Positions 10,880 through 23,560 of a stretch of DNA of 64,000 bases are shown one piece after another. How positions within the stretch are numbered: position 1 is the stretch's first letter; each line of letters opens with the position of its first letter. Both the position numbers and the translations under genes were made by a program. A model generated the notes under the pieces. That model saw only the letters and a list, made by a program, of their open reading frames with translations. It did not search any database and had not been told where the DNA came from. This DNA comes from Cyrtodaria siliqua (taxonomy: Eukaryota; Mollusca; Bivalvia; Adapedonta; Hiatellidae), in the NCBI GenBank assembly GCA_037043455.1, contig JAWPHD010001440.1, forward strand, positions 124,001-188,000. The letters run 5' to 3'.

Positions 10880-13202
10880 ATGCCAAAGGCCGGCAGAGCT
10901 AATGGGATGACATGTTGTCCGTCGTCCGTTAACTATTGCCTTTTGAACACTAGCCTCTTCATTTTTCATGCGATCTTAACCAACCTTGCCAAAGTCTTTA
11001 TATCAGTGAGTGCTCAGATGTGTTCCGGTCAGATCGGATCAGTAACACCAGAATTATGGCCCTTGTTTTCCAGAAAAATCCCATTTTCTGCCATGTGAAC
11101 ACTCTAGCACCTTCATAAATTTATTAATTGATCTTTACCAAACTTGCACAGATTGTAAATAGCAATGAAATCTTGGATGAGTTCGAAAATCAGCCACACC
11201 GGACCATTTACGCCGGAGTTATGGCCCTTGTTTTTGCTAAAAAATGCCATTTGCTGCCGTGTGAACACTCTAGCACCTTAATTCATTTATTATTTGATCT
11301 TTACCAATCTTACACTGAATGTTAATATCAATGAAAGCTCGACCAAGTTGAAAACCAGCCAAATCGGAATAGAAACAGCAGAGTTATGTCCCTTGATATT
11401 TTGAAAAAAAGCCATATTCCATGTATTCTGCCTTGTGAACACTCAGATGAGTTCGAAAACCGACGGATCAGTAACAACAGAGTTATGGCCCTTGTTTTTC
11501 TGAAAAATCCTATTTTCTGCCTTGTGAACACTTTAGCATCTTCATTTATTATTTGGTCTTTACAAAACTTCCACATAATGTTAATAGCAATAAAATCTTG
11601 GACAAGTTGAAAACCAGCCAGATCGGACCATTTACACCGGAGTTATGGCCTTTAATTTTCTGAAATATGCTATAATTTGGCATCTTAACCTCGATAGGGC
11701 CTTCAGTTTTCATCGGATCTTTTCCAAAACTTTACCAGATTGTTGATATCAATGAAAGCTCGACCAGCCAGATATTGGACCATTTACACTGGAGTTATGG
11801 CCCTTGATTTTCTGAAACATGCTGTAATTTGGCCTCGTTAACACGATAGGGCCTTCATTTTTCGTCAGATGTTTTACAAACTTTACCAGATTGTTGATAC
11901 CAATGAAAGCTTGACTAATTTGAATACCAGCCAAATCGGATTAGTAACACTGGAGTTATGGCCCTTCATTTAGTTAAAAATGCTGTACATTTTGCCTCAT
12001 TAAGACAATAGGGCCTTCATTTGGCCTGATTCTAATGAAACTTTGCAGGCTTGATCAGTACTAAGTCTGTTCCGTTTGAATGATTTTTGGCGGAGTTATG
12101 GCCCTTTAGTGGTTTTAATACACAAACTTTGTCCAGACTATTTTTCCTGAACCCCTTGCCAGATTTCAACAAAACTTTGCAGGACCAGGCTTAGTGGTGC
12201 ATGTCATCATCATGTTCCGGTTGAAAGATTTTTGGCGGAGTTATGGCTCTTTAAAAGTTTTAATACACAAATTTTGTCCAGAATTGTTCTCCTGAACCCG
12301 TGGCAGGATTTCAATGAAAATTTGCAGATTTGATCGGTACCAGGCATAGTTATGCATTCAGAACAGCTTATGCGAAACCCACACTTTACTCGATTCGCTG
12401 ATTTGGTCGTATCGAGTGCCGCGCGGAGTTAGTGTTTGGAATCCACACGGCGAAAAAGTACGCCATTGTCGAGTCACTCGCACTCCGAGTTTCTCCGCGT
12501 AGAATCCAGTTAACCATGAATGCACACCTGTGGTGATTGATTATTGGGGGGAAAACCTGAATTTTCCGATTAACTTTTCAACGTGTTGGGGGGGGGGGGG
12601 GGGAAACCTGAATTTTTCGATTAACTTTTCAACTTGTCCGACAGCGCGCTTGAAAAAGCCAATTGCCAGAAAAGCCAATCGCCAGAAAAAGAGACGCAGA
12701 GTGCATCTTTTCTGCGCAATAATAAGCTTTTCCCGTAGGTGATTCCCACACCAAGTAATTTTATCATCAAAACTCCGCGTAATTACGCGATTTGTAAATT
12801 ACTCACTATGTGAAAGTGTGGGTTTCGCGTGAGCTGTACTGTATAATAGGCGTGTTCCGATTGAATGATTTTTGTGGAATTATCGCCCTTTAAAGGTTTT
12901 GATACACCACCTTTATCCAGACTAGTCTCTTCTAAACTCCTGGCCGAATTTTGGCAGGGATGATGTGTTCCAAGCCTAGTTGCCCGTATCATCGCCGTGT
13001 TCCAGTTGAATAATTTTTTGGCTGAGTTATGTCCCTTTAAAGGTTTTAATACACCCAACTGTGTACAGGCTAGTTCTCCTGAACTCCTGGCTGGATTTCA
13101 GTAAAACTTGGCAGGAATGATCATTATCAAGCCTAGTTGCACATATTATTGTCATGTTCCGGTTGAAGGGTTGTAGCCAGTAGAGTGATACAGGCCCTCT
13201 TG
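10880..13202 (+). mobile_element. Pearl/HINE-like element with ~150-bp cores
   Basis: The 5' part has ggccggcagagctaatggga then tgttgtccgtcgtccgttaa (the CCGT-type segment). Many diverged ~150-bp cores follow, with ttgtgaacactctagcacct, gatctttaccaaactt, ttaatatcaatgaaagctcg and gagttatggcccttg. The 3' end at 13165-13202 reads gccagtagag, caggccctcttgtttt, a version of the family hairpin that has lost its right arm. A MITE at 12372-12828 is nested inside. Same family as 599-1694. Confidence 0.75.
12372..12828. mobile_element. 457-bp MITE nested in the HINE-like element
   Basis: Terminal inverted repeats GCGAAACCCACACTTT and AAAGTGTGGGTTTCGC are perfect over 16 bp. Inside, a ~60-bp unit (cctgaattttNcgattaac) is duplicated on either side of a run of 16 G (12588-12603). 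No coding sequence; no clear target duplication could be read, so the superfamily is unassigned. Confidence 0.8.
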
Positions 13203-13204
13203 TT

Positions 13205-13540
13205 TTGTTTTTTAGGGGATTTTTTTCTCAAAATAAGTGGGGAAACATATACTTTTTGGCAGGGGGAATGGGGCCGAAGAATTTCGGGCCCAAACAAATT
13301 TCGACCCCAAATATGATCCCAAAAAAATCACTGGGATTAGTAATCAGTTTGGTGTAACCGAGATTATGGATCATGAAATTTTCATATCTAACCAATCATT
13401 CAATCAATGGTTAAATGTAACCGGTGATCGATCATGAAATTTCAACCAAATGCCAACATTAGAGTCCCTGATGGTCACCTGATGGTCACCTGACCAAATG
13501 TGGAGGTGCGGCACTTTAGTGATCATTGATTGGTCAGAAT
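13205..13540. other. Unassigned intronic DNA
   Basis: No gene, terminal repeats or array recognised. Short duplication ctgatggtcac twice at about 13471-13491. Confidence 0.4.
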
Positions 13541-14412
13541 ATTTAATAGTGGTGTCAAGACAGAATATTCAATAGTGGTGTCCAAGACAGAATATTCAAT
13601 AGCGGTGTCAAGTCAGAATATTCAATAGAGGTGTCAAGTCAGAATATTCAATAGTGGTGTCAAGTCAGAATATTCAATATAGGTGTCAAGTCAGAATATT
13701 CAATAGTGGTGTCCAAGACAGAATATTCAATAGCGGTGTCAAGTCAGAATATTCAATAGAGGTGTCAAGTCAGAATATTCAATAGAGGTGTCAAGTTACG
13801 CTGCTGATGATACCGTGTCAGAATATTCAATAGTGGTGTCAAGTTACGCTGCTGATGATACCATGTCAGAATATTCAATAGTGGTGTCAAGACAGAATAT
13901 TCAATAGTGGTGTCCAAGTCAGAATATTCAATAGAGGTGTCAAGTCAGAATATTTAATAGTGGTGTCAAGTCAGAATATTCAATAGTGGTGTCAAGTCAG
14001 AATATTCAATAGTTTTGTCGTATCAGAATATTCAATAGTGGTGTCAAGTCAGAATATTCAATAGTTTTGTCATATCAGAATATTCAATAGTGGTGTCAAG
14101 TTACGCTGCTGATGATACCGTGTCAGAATATTCAATAGTGGTGTCAAGACAGAATATTCAATAGTGGTGTCCAAGATAGAATATTCAATAGCGGTGTCAA
14201 GTCAGAATATTCAATAGAGGTGTCAAGTCAGAATATTCAATAGTGGTGTCAAGTCAGAATATTCAATAGAGGTGTCAAGTCAGAATATTTAATAGTGGTG
14301 TCAAGTCAGAATATTCAATAGTGGTGTCAAGTCAGACTATTCAATAGTTTTGTCATATCAGAATATTCAATAGTGGTGTCAAGTCAGAATATTCAATAGT
14401 TTTGTCAAGTTA
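13541..14412. repeat. 26-bp minisatellite array
   Basis: About 30 units of the type gtcagaatattcaatagtgg plus tgtcaa. A longer word, gttacgctgctgatgatacc, is inserted several times at intervals, giving higher-order structure. Variants with gttttgtcatatcag cluster toward the right end. Confidence 0.9.
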
Positions 14413-14925
14413 CGGTGCTGATGATACCATGTTTGCCACTATGGGCATGTGAAACTTATCAAGTTATCATGTGATCCCAGGCTTGATGACCTTGTAGTGA
14501 TTCAGGGCTTAAGTTTAAGCTGTTTTACTGGCATGTTGCAAGTCATTTTTCAAAATGCCAGTAAACTTTTGAAGCACTTTCAATATTAAGCAAGTTTATA
14601 GGCATAAGTGACCAGTCAAAATGATAAGAGAGCTATTGTTCATTGTTTGCTAGAGTGAGCTGTAATTTGCCAGTTCACTTTTTAAACTCGAGCCCTGTGA
14701 TTGGTGGTTTCCATGTAGGTACAACATAATGAACATATTAGGTCAACTTTCCTAATAAAAAGAATTGTTGCGAAACACTAGTTTTCATTGTCTGAGATGC
14801 CTATGCCGAAAATTGTAACGGTACATGAAGTTGTTTGTAATTACATCAAAATAACTGATTTGTTTAAAGCCTCGACAACATGGTTATTTTGCACAGAATG
14901 CTATCAAATAGATTCCCATGGTTCT
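14413..14925. other. Unassigned intronic DNA
   Basis: No coding region or repeat recognised. Confidence 0.4.
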
Positions 14926-15510
14926 TTAACAGTCAAAGCTCTAACCTTAAACAGTTACGTTTTTCATAACCTGTGACTGTTATTAAAAAAACAACTAAAA
15001 CTAGGATAGTAACCAGAAGCAGTTACTACCTCAAAATCATTCAAGTTTAGATGCATTCTATCTTCTGTACAGGAATTTTCCCTGTATATGTATAATTTTC
15101 TCCAGGCAGGGTGATTATTCAACTTTACAACCATGCAATAAAATTCTATGAGCATCGATGACAATCCAATGCGCAAAGCCTCTCAAGTTACCTACTGTTA
15201 TGCAATAAAATTCATTAAAAATCATTTTGTAGGCACTAACATGACCATTTGGTGAACAACAGCTAATTGGATCTTGTGAAGATGTATTTATCCTTAATAA
15301 TAAGTATTCAGACATAAATAAACACTGCACATTTGGCAACTATTTCGATTTATTAGCAAATGATCTTGGTAACTGATTTAGGTTACAAATGGTTATTGGG
15401 CAAAAGTATCTGCTACTCTAAACCAAAGGGAGATAATAATTTGGCATTTTAATAACTTCCAGCAGTTATAATACTTGTAACTGTTTAAGGTTAGAGCTCT
15501 GACTGTTTAA
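14926..15510. mobile_element. TTAA-flanked MITE with ~30-bp inverted ends
   Basis: The left end TTAACAGTCAAAGCTC continues as taaccttaaacagttac; the right end is its inverse (gtaactgtttaaggtta, gagctctgactg, TTTAA). Inverted repeats run about 30 bp with one mismatch and one length difference. Both ends carry TTAA, the piggyBac-type target site. The interior is non-coding. Confidence 0.75.
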
Positions 15511-15706
15511 CCTGCTAATCATGACTATAATATCCTTTGCGTCCATTGTAAATCTAGATCAGCCTGCAAGTAACTCGCTGGCTGATCGGGGGTTTACAAT
15601 ATCCGGCTGCTGATCAGTCATTTTCCGCAAAACACACCTTTGTCACATAAATGAAATGGTCTTAATTCAAAGAAAGAACAGTCCATTATAAATATGTGGC
15701 GGGCAA
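15507..15706. mobile_element. TTAA-flanked palindromic MITE (agcctgcNag family), copy 1
   Basis: Shares its left TTAA with the preceding MITE and ends at TTAA 15703-15706. The interior carries cctttgcgtccattgtaaa, an imperfect palindrome around gatcagcctgcaag/ctcgctggctgatc, and ggtcttaattcaaag. The family recurs at 32693-33024 and 41622-41847. Confidence 0.7.
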
Positions 15707-16689
15707 GGGTTAACATGCTCGGAGGATAGACTCCAATACACTGGAGCGCCTAGTTTAAATTCCCATTTGACGGACGATGCTGAGGAAAGTGTCTAGCTGA
15801 CCTGCGTCCCTTTAATAAATCAAAGCGCTGATGGACGGTGCCACTCAGAAAGTATTGATTCCGAAAAAAAGGGTTTGCCTACTAAGGTGGGGAACATTTG
15901 TGCAAAATATTATTGAAATCAGATGAGGCATTAATCAGAGTTATGGGACCGGACAGAAAGACAGACGGTCAATGGCAATTCTATATCCCTCTGCCTTCAG
16001 ATGAGGCAGAGAATAACAAGTGAAGCTATGTAGAAATGTTTATAAGTGTCAAAAGAGGAATAATTGTAAAATGAAAATGTCAGTTAAAGTTGGTCGCAAC
16101 ATACGAATACACAAGATCCCGATTCCTTTCGAAAACCAATCAGATGCAATCATGCATAACAGAGTCATCGCCCATTGAATGTCTGGAAAATAGCATTTTT
16201 GCAAAGATGTTTTCGGTGGCCATATGGCTAAAACAAAACACACTTCATAGAATTATGATAAGTATAACAAATAAATGAAAGAAATACTTGTCATGTAGTC
16301 TGATGTAACGGTGGTCGGCGTTTCTATGAATTGTTCTAAATTCCTTAAATATAAATGCTTTTTAAACACAATATTGCTATTCCACTGTATTATATGTATT
16401 TATTCTCCGAATGAAGTGTTTGTTTTTATTCTTCACTGAAATATTGTGTATTGTATTCTGCCTTGTTTAGGCAATACACATGTTAATGTTATGCCAAATA
16501 AAATATTGAAATGAATTGAATTCATGAAAATAATTGTATGGTTTGATAAAGAGATGTTTGTGGTACATAGTTATATAATCTCTTCTACTCGCGAATTTAT
16601 GAACGGCCTTTGAAAGTTACCATGATGTAATGTGATAAACGTTTTCAATTTAATATCATGGTAATCAAATTACTTACTCTTCCTCCGTG
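15707..16689. other. Intronic DNA with a diverged retroposon remnant
   Basis: 15715-15830 holds gctcggaggatagac and gctgaggaaagtgtctag, the inverse of motifs in the retroposon at 16690-16950, hence an older reversed copy. The remainder has no recognised feature. Confidence 0.45.
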
Positions 16690-16950
16690 GTGCCACTGTG
16701 TTCCGTCGGCGTGTTCTTGGGCAAGACACTTTTCCTTAGCCTCGTCCGTCGGATGGGGACGTAAACCAGGCGGTCCCGTGTATCGGTCTATCCTCCGAGC
16801 ACGTTAAAGAACCATAGGAATCTATTCGATAATAAGAGTAGGGCAGGTTCCCGGATTCCTATGTATCCTTCCCCTCTCTCTGGGGCGGCTCTAAATAACC
16901 TGTAATGTGTTGATGAGCCGTTAAACAACATTCAATTCAATTCAATTCAA
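16690..16950 (+). mobile_element. Short retroposon with (attca)n tail
   Basis: Motifs gttcttgggcaagacact, gggacgtaaaccaggcgg and ggggcggctctaaataacc lead to a 3' end gccgttaaacaacattcaat with attca repeats. The end resembles that of the LINE at 38090-40508 (gtgccgtaaaacaccattc), as expected for a short element mobilised by a related LINE. Reversed pieces lie at 10671-10795 and about 15715-15830. Confidence 0.7.
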
Positions 16951-17595
16951 ATGTAGGAATGGCACGGATTGTATTTATTATCCAATTACACTGATATATA
17001 TCTACTTCTTGTATACATGCTAATTGTTCTAATATATGATATAAATAAATTAATAAACATTATTGTTTGTCATTATATACATCCTGCATACATTGATAAT
17101 ATACCGATAATCTCTATTAGATTCATTAATTAACTATTAATTGCTTCTTTCGGTATTCTCTGTACTATGCATCTGCTGTTTCTGTTATATTTGGGGATGT
17201 AAGGTACGGCTTGGTACGGCTTTTACTCCCAACCTCATGTAGACGCTCATTTACGTTATAAAACATATGCACATTAATTTGCACAGGATCAAATCCCTTG
17301 AAAAACAGCTGTCACTTAAACTTAAGTTAAAATCACTTAATGTTTACAACGCGTACATATTTATAAATATGTTGTCAATATACGGATCTTTTGCCCATTT
17401 ACAGCCTTGCAAATGGTACTACTTTTATCGTGCTCTTTGGTGAAATTCCTTGTGCGTCAGAATTGCCACTACTTAGAACGTTGCCTGACAGCACCGTCCA
17501 AATGGGATTATTACTCATAATGGGTCATGTAATTAAAAAACAACACTATAATGTATTGTGGGTGTTTCTGCTGTCAGTCTCTAAATGCTTAGCGC
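16951..17595. other. Unassigned A/T-rich intronic DNA
   Basis: No gene, terminal repeat or array recognised. Confidence 0.4.
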
Positions 17596-18135
17596 ATGGT
17601 CGAGTGGTTGCCTTGTAAACCTCCTTGCCTCCCAAAGCTGCGTGGTTGCCTTGTAAACCTCCTTGGCTCTCAACGCTGTGTGGTTGCCTTGAAAATCTCC
17701 TCGCCTCACAATGCTGCGTGGTTGCCTTGTAAACCTCCTCGCCTCTCAACGCTGCGTGGTTGCCTTGTAAACCTCCTCGCCTCTCAACGCTGCGTGGTTG
17801 CCTTGTAAACCTCCTCGCCTCTCAACGCTGCGTGGTTGCCTTGTAAACCTCCTCGCCTCTCAACGCTGCGTGGTTGCCTTGTAAACCTCCTCGCCTCTCA
17901 ACGCTGCGTGGTTGCCTTGTAAACCTCCTCGCCTCTCAACGCTGCGTGGTTGCCTTGTAAACCTCCTCGCCTCTCAACGCTGCGTGGTTGCCTTGTAAAC
18001 CTCCTCGCCTCTCAACGCTGCCTGGTTGCCTTGTAAACCTCCTCGCCTCTCAATGCTGCGCGGTTGCCTTGTAAACCTCCTTGCCTCTCAACGCTACTAG
18101 TTGCCTTGTAAACCTCCTTGCCTCTCAACGCTGCC
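17596..18135. repeat. 38-bp minisatellite array
   Basis: About 14 units of tgcgtggttgccttgtaaac followed by ctcctcgcctctcaacgc. Central units are almost identical, which points to recent homogenisation; edge units are diverged. The apparent peptides are repeat products. Confidence 0.9.
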
Positions 18136-18350
18136 TTGCTGCGTATTCGAATCCCACTAGAGCTGACCTCCTTGCCTCTCAACGCTGCGTGTTTGAATCC
18201 CACTAGAGCTGACCTCCTTGCCTCTCAACGCTGCGTGTTTGAATCCCACTAGAGCTGAACTCCTTGCCTCTCAACGCTGCGTGTTCCAATCCCACTAGAG
18301 CTGACCTCCTTGCCTCTCAACGCTGCGTGTTCCAATCCCACTAGAGCTGA
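18136..18350. repeat. 46-bp minisatellite derived from the 38-bp array
   Basis: About four to five units keep cctctcaacgctgcgtg from the 38-bp array but replace the rest with ttgaatcccactagagctga. The unit seems to have arisen by recombination of the 38-bp repeat with a tRNA-like B-box word (gtttgaatccc). Positions 18351-18779 have no recognised feature. Confidence 0.85.
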
Positions 18351-18779
18351 ACTTATAAGTGAGAAAGTGTCATTTCTTACAGATGGTAAGAGGTATACAG
18401 TTCTGGTTCTACCCAGGAAAATGTGCATCTACCGCAAAAAAATCAAAAATGTGTTAAAAATTATATCAAACAACAGAACTCTAAATGCTTGTCTGACATG
18501 GTAAATACAATGTCAGACGACTGTCTTATGAATTCTAGTGAATGTGGAGTTATGTCTTTCATGGTATTAATTGCAATAATCAATAATATATTCACAATAC
18601 TGATGGTGTGTGTGTGACAGTGTGTTAGACAAAAAGTAAAATATGTGTGTTTCTCTGGCAGGTCTTAACAAAATAGGGCAAGGTACATGTACATGTAGAT
18701 ATGGATTGTTTTTGGCAATATGTCTGCTGGGCTACATATAGACTAAATCATAAGGTAAATACATGTAGTTACGGATCAG

Positions 18780-19215
18780 TGGACCCCACCCCCCACTCAA
18801 CCAAGTGGAGGAGACATGTTGTGTTTCCTCTGTCTGTCCATCACAAATGTTTTCGTCGCTAATATTCCTAAACCGCTTGTTGGATTTCACCGAAAATTTG
18901 CAGGAAGCATTGGTATAATAAATGATAATTACGGGAAGCATCATAGCTATGCATATCCTGTTTGTGTTCCAGTTCGATGATTTTTGATACAGAGTTATGG
19001 CCCTTTGATATTTTCACTGTAAATTTGTTGTCGCCGTTACTCCTCCTAAACTGCTTGTTGGATTTAAAGAAAAATTATAAAAATGTTTACCCCACCCACT
19101 CCTCCAAATAGTGGCCACAATTTTTCAAAAAAAATCGGCTGCACGGTTTCTGGCTAATACACTGCTTTTGACAGAGTTATGGCCCTTTAACATTTTCACT
19201 TCAAATTTGTTGTTG
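18780..19215 (+). mobile_element. Pearl-like core fragment ('cttgttggatttc' family), left part
   Basis: Diverged ~150-bp cores with ctcctcctaaacNgcttg, ttggatttcNNcNaaaatt and gttatggccctttgacattt. The family continues at 23162-23560 beyond the large element 19603-23161, so that element appears to have landed in or beside this array. A piece of the hAT MITE family (ggctaatacactg, about 19150-19170) interrupts it. Confidence 0.6.
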
Positions 19216-19602
19216 CCCAGGGCCTCCTCTGGGATTCGATTCGCAAATGGAGCCAAATGAGACAGTAGTAAAAGTGGAGATAAAAAAATAACTTTGGCGA
19301 ATGTGATTGGCGAAAGAAATATCCAATGTCAGTCACGAATGTTGTGTCCAATCTCGTCATACCCTTTAGTTTCCCCCTGTATAATCACCTAATAACCTAA
19401 TTGTAATAGCCAAAATTAGCATCTCTTATTTCCAAGTCCAGAAGGCAACACCTGTCCATGATGACGTGTGAAATAATTATTAATATGAATTAATCAGTGA
19501 TTATAATTATTACTAACTGCTTTATTCATGGGCCATACTTCATTTAAAAATACATTAAAATAATTTCGATTTTGGCTCCAATGTCCCAAACTTGGCTCCA
19601 AC
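19216..19602. other. CAGGG-started element fragment
   Basis: Starts CAGGGCCTCCTCTGGGA and carries tggagccaaatgag. The inverse of this end occurs at about 30855-30883 and 37225-37258, so it is one terminus of a family of CAGGG/CAGTG-ended elements. The opposite end was not identified. Confidence 0.45.
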
Positions 19603-22600
19603 ATTTTTCAAGGGCCAGCAAAGCTTATGGGATGGTGTGTTGTCCGTTGTCCGTCCGTCGTCCGTTAACTTTTGCTTGTGTACACTCTAGAGGCCACATT
19701 TCTGATGCAATCATCATGAAACTTTGTCAGAATGTTTGTCTCAATGAAATCTCGGTCAAGTTCGAAAATGGGTCATGTGGGGTCAAAAACTAGAACACTA
19801 GGTCAAATATTGGAAAAACCTTGTGTACACTCTAGAGGCCATATTTTTGACCCGAGCTTGATGCAACTTTGTCAGAATGTTTGTCTTAATTATATCTTGG
19901 TCAAGTTTGAAAATGGGTCACATGGGTTTAAAAACTAGGTCACTAGGTCAAATACTTGAAAAACCTTGTGTACACTCTAGAAGCCGTGTTTCTGACCCAA
20001 TCTTGATGAATCTTTGTCAAAATGTTTGTCTTAATTATATCTTGGTCAAGTTCAAAAATGGGTCACATGGTGTTAAAAACTAGGTCACTAGGTCAAACTT
20101 TGGAAAAACCGTGTGTACACTCTAGAGGCCATATTTTTTACCCGATCTTGATGAAACTTTGTCAGAATGTTTGTCTCATTGAAATCTCGGTCAAGTTCAA
20201 AAATGGGTCATGTGGGGTCAAAAACTAGGTCACTACGTCAAATACTTGAAAAAACTTGTGTACACTCTAGAGGTCATATGTGTTACCCAATCTTGATGAA
20301 ACTTTGTCAAATTGTTTATCTTAATTTTTTCTTGATCAAGTTCGGAAATGGGTCACATGAAGTTAAAAACTAGGTCACTAGGTCAAATATTGGAAAAACC
20401 TTGTGTACACTCTAGAGGCCATATTTTTGACCTGAGCTTGATGCAACTTTGTCAGAATGTTTATCTTAATTGTTTGTCTCAATGAAATCTCGGTCAAGTT
20501 CGAAAATGGGTCATGTGGGGTCAAAAACTTAGTCACTAGGTCAAATATTGGAAAAACCTTGTGTACACTCTCGAGGCCATATTTTAGACCCGAGCTTGAT
20601 GCAACTTTGTCAGAATGTTTGTCTTTATTATATCTTGGTCAAGTTTGAAAATGGGTCACATGGGGTTAAAAACTAGGTCACTAGGTCAAATACTTGAAAA
20701 ACCTTGTGTACACTCTAGAAGCCGTATTTCTGACCCAATCTTGATGAAACTTTGTCAAAATGTTTGTCTTAATTTTATCTTGGTCAAGTTCAAAAATGGG
20801 TCACATGGTGTTAAAAACTAGGTCAAACTTTGGAAAAACCGTGTGTACACTCTAGAGGCCATATTTTTGACCCGATCTTCATGAAATTTTGTCAGAATGT
20901 TTGTCTCAATGAAATCTCGGTCAAGTTCAAAAATGGGTCATGTGGGGTCAAAAACTAGGTCACTAGGTCAAATACTTGAAAAAACTTGTGTACACTCTAG
21001 AGGTCATATTTGTTACCCAATCTTGATGAAACTTTGTCAAATTGTTTATCTTAATTATATCTTGATCAAGTTCGGAAATGGGTCACATGAAGTTAAAAAC
21101 TAGGTCACTAGGTCAAATATTGGAAAAACCTTGTGTACACTCTAGAGGCCATATTTTTGACCCGAGCTTGATGCAACTTTGTCAGTAGTATAAGGTTTTA
21201 TTTTGCCTCGCCGTTGGCTACTAGGCCTTTTGGCGAGGTTTTCAATAGAAGTTTATTTATAATTACCCTAGGAGTTTATAATGTTGCTAATGCTCATCAA
21301 TCTCGCACGGATGGCAGGATCCAGGCAGACGCAAGACCTGCCAACAGATGGTTTGCAGAGACACAAGAAGATTAACTTGGCAGAGGCTGAGTGATAGAAA
21401 CACCATGGAATACGCTCATGTTGGTCTATGAAATTCAATCGAAGCTTACATGTATTAATAATTTTAATTTCCAGCGCCAGCGCGTCACCATTTATTAAAA
21501 ATGTTTTAACTTAATATGTACATATATACATAATCCATGTTATGTCTGCTTCATGCTCCCTTCCAAAGGGAATAGACAATTATAGTTATAAGCATATAAT
21601 GTTAAAAAGGAAATCGTTAAAATGTCCAGTGTTGTTAGTGGGACATCACTCCAGATCTCTCAATAAAAATTAATTCAGTATGAATTGTGCGCTTATGAGA
21701 GCAAAAAACGTTAAATGGAGTGTGTCCCTCCGCCAAAGCCACGAGGAGGCCACACTGGGGAGGGCATGAAGCAGAGGTATACATAGGTTTTAAATGTTAA
21801 TATTATGCCCCCGTTATACCGATGTGTGCGTCAGATCAAGCTAAAAATAGCATCTTCCCAGCTGTCTATATAAAATCAATGTGAAATATTAAGCATATAT
21901 AAAACTAAATAGGTCAAATACTTGAAAAACCTTGTGTACACTCTAGAAGCCGTATTTCTGACCCAATCTTAATGAAACTTTGTCAAAATGTTTGTCTTAA
22001 TTATATCTTTGTCAAGTTCAAAAATGGGTCACATGGTGTTAAAAACTAGGTCACTAGGTCAAACTTTGGAAAAACCGTGTGTACACTCTAGAGGCCATAT
22101 TTTTGACCCGATCTTGATGCAATTTTGTCAGAATATTTGTCTCAATTATCGCTTGCTAAAATTCGAAAATGGGTCACACAGGGTCGAAAACTAGGTCACT
22201 AGGTCAAATACTTGAAAAACCTTGTGTACACTCTAGAGGCCATATTTCTGACCCGATCTTGATGAAACTTTGTCGAAATGTTGTCTTATTTATATTTTGA
22301 TCAAGTTCGAAAATGGGTCCCATGGGGTCAAAAACAAGGTCACTAGGTCAAATACTTGAAAAACCTTGTGTACACTCTAGACGCCATATTTGTTTTCATT
22401 CGATCTTTACCAAACTTTACCAGATTGTTAATGTCAATAACAGCTCGGTAAAGTTTGTTTTTAGCTTATGGGATGGTGTGTTGTCCGTTTTCCGTCGTCC
22501 GTTAACTTTTCTTGTGTACACTCTAGAGGCCACATTTCTGATGCAATCATCATGAAACTTTGTCAGAATGTTTGTCTCAATGAAATCTTGGTCAAGTTCA

Positions 22601-23161
22601 AAAATGGGTCATGTGGGGTCAAAAACTAGGTCACTAGGTCAAATACTTGAAAAAACTTGTGTACACTCTAGAGGTCATATTTGTTACCCAATCTTGATGA
22701 AACTTTGTCAAATTGTTTATCTTAATTATATCTTGATCAAGTTCGGAAATGGGTCACATGAAGTTAAAAACTAGGTCACTAGGTCAAATATTGGAAAAAC
22801 CTTGTGTACACTCTAGAGGCAATTTTGTCAGAATATTTGTCTCAATTATAGCTTGCTAAAGTTCGAAAATGGGTCACACAGGGTCAAAAACTAGGTCACT
22901 AGGTCAAATACTTGAAAAACCTTGTGTACACTCTAGAGGCCATATTTCTGACCCGATCTTGATGAAACTTTGTCGAAAATTTAATGTTGTCTTAATTATA
23001 TTTTGGTCAAGTTCGAAAATGGGTCCCATGGGGTCAAAAACTCGGTCACTAGGTCAAATACGTGAAAACCTTGTGTACACTCTAGACACCATGTAGTACG
23101 ACTCGATTCATCAATGGTATAATAGCCAGTAGAGCGTTCACAGGCCCTCTTGGGCCTCTTG
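19603..23161 (+). mobile_element. Large pearl/HINE-like element with ~145-bp tandem cores
   Basis: The 5' part is aagcttatgggatggtgtg then ttgtccgtccgtcgtccgtt. About 18 cores of 145 bp follow, each with cttgtgtacactctagaggc, cttgatgaaactttgtcaga, atctcggtcaagttcgaaa and aaaactaggtcactaggtca. The spacing between unit starts is exactly 145 for several consecutive units. The 3' end is agccagtagagc, then hairpin AGGCCC-TCTT-GGGCCT, then CTTGTT. A 0.7-kb block (21186-21908) interrupts it. The 68-residue ORFs repeating along it come from the period, not from genes. Confidence 0.8.
21186..21908. mobile_element. Insertion inside the 145-bp array
   Basis: The array breaks off after aactttgtcagta and resumes at aggtcaaatacttgaaaaac. 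The inserted ~720 bp are non-coding and contain an inverted pair, tctgcttcatgctccct (about 21545) and gagggcatgaagcagag (about 21760). No terminal repeats or target duplication were recognised. Confidence 0.55.
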
Positions 23162-23560
23162 TTTTTTGAGTTATGGCCCTTTGACATTTTCACTGTAAAT
23201 TTGTTGTCGCCGCTACTCCTCCTATACCACGGGCACTTGTTGGATTTCACCGATTTACAGTAAGCATTGGTATAATGTCTAGTTGTGCATGTTGCTTTTG
23301 TGTTCCAGTTCCCTGATTTTTGACAGAGTTATGGCCCTTTGACATTTTCACTTTAAATTTGTTGTCATCGCTACTCCTCCTAAACCCCTTGTTGGATTTC
23401 GGCAAAAATTTACAGGAAGCATCGGTATAATGTCTAGTTGTGCATAATATGTTTGTGTTCCGGTTCGATGATTTTTGACGAGAGTTATGGCCCTTTGACA
23501 TTTTGAATTGAAATTTGTTGTCGCCACTGCTCCTCCTAGACAGCTTGTTGGATTTCTTCC
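23162..23560 (+). mobile_element. Pearl-like core fragment ('cttgttggatttc' family), right part
   Basis: Three diverged cores with ctactcctcctaaacccctt, gttggatttcggcaaaaatt and gagttatggccctttgacat. It resumes the family of 18780-19215. Confidence 0.65.

Noticed and set aside
13541..14412. CRISPR-like array of short repeats
   Set aside because: Units are contiguous minisatellite repeats without unique spacers, in a eukaryotic intron.
19732..22774. Series of ~68-residue ORFs with a shared peptide
   Set aside because: They recur every 145 bp with the tandem core of a mobile element; their similarity is that of the DNA unit, with frequent stops between units.
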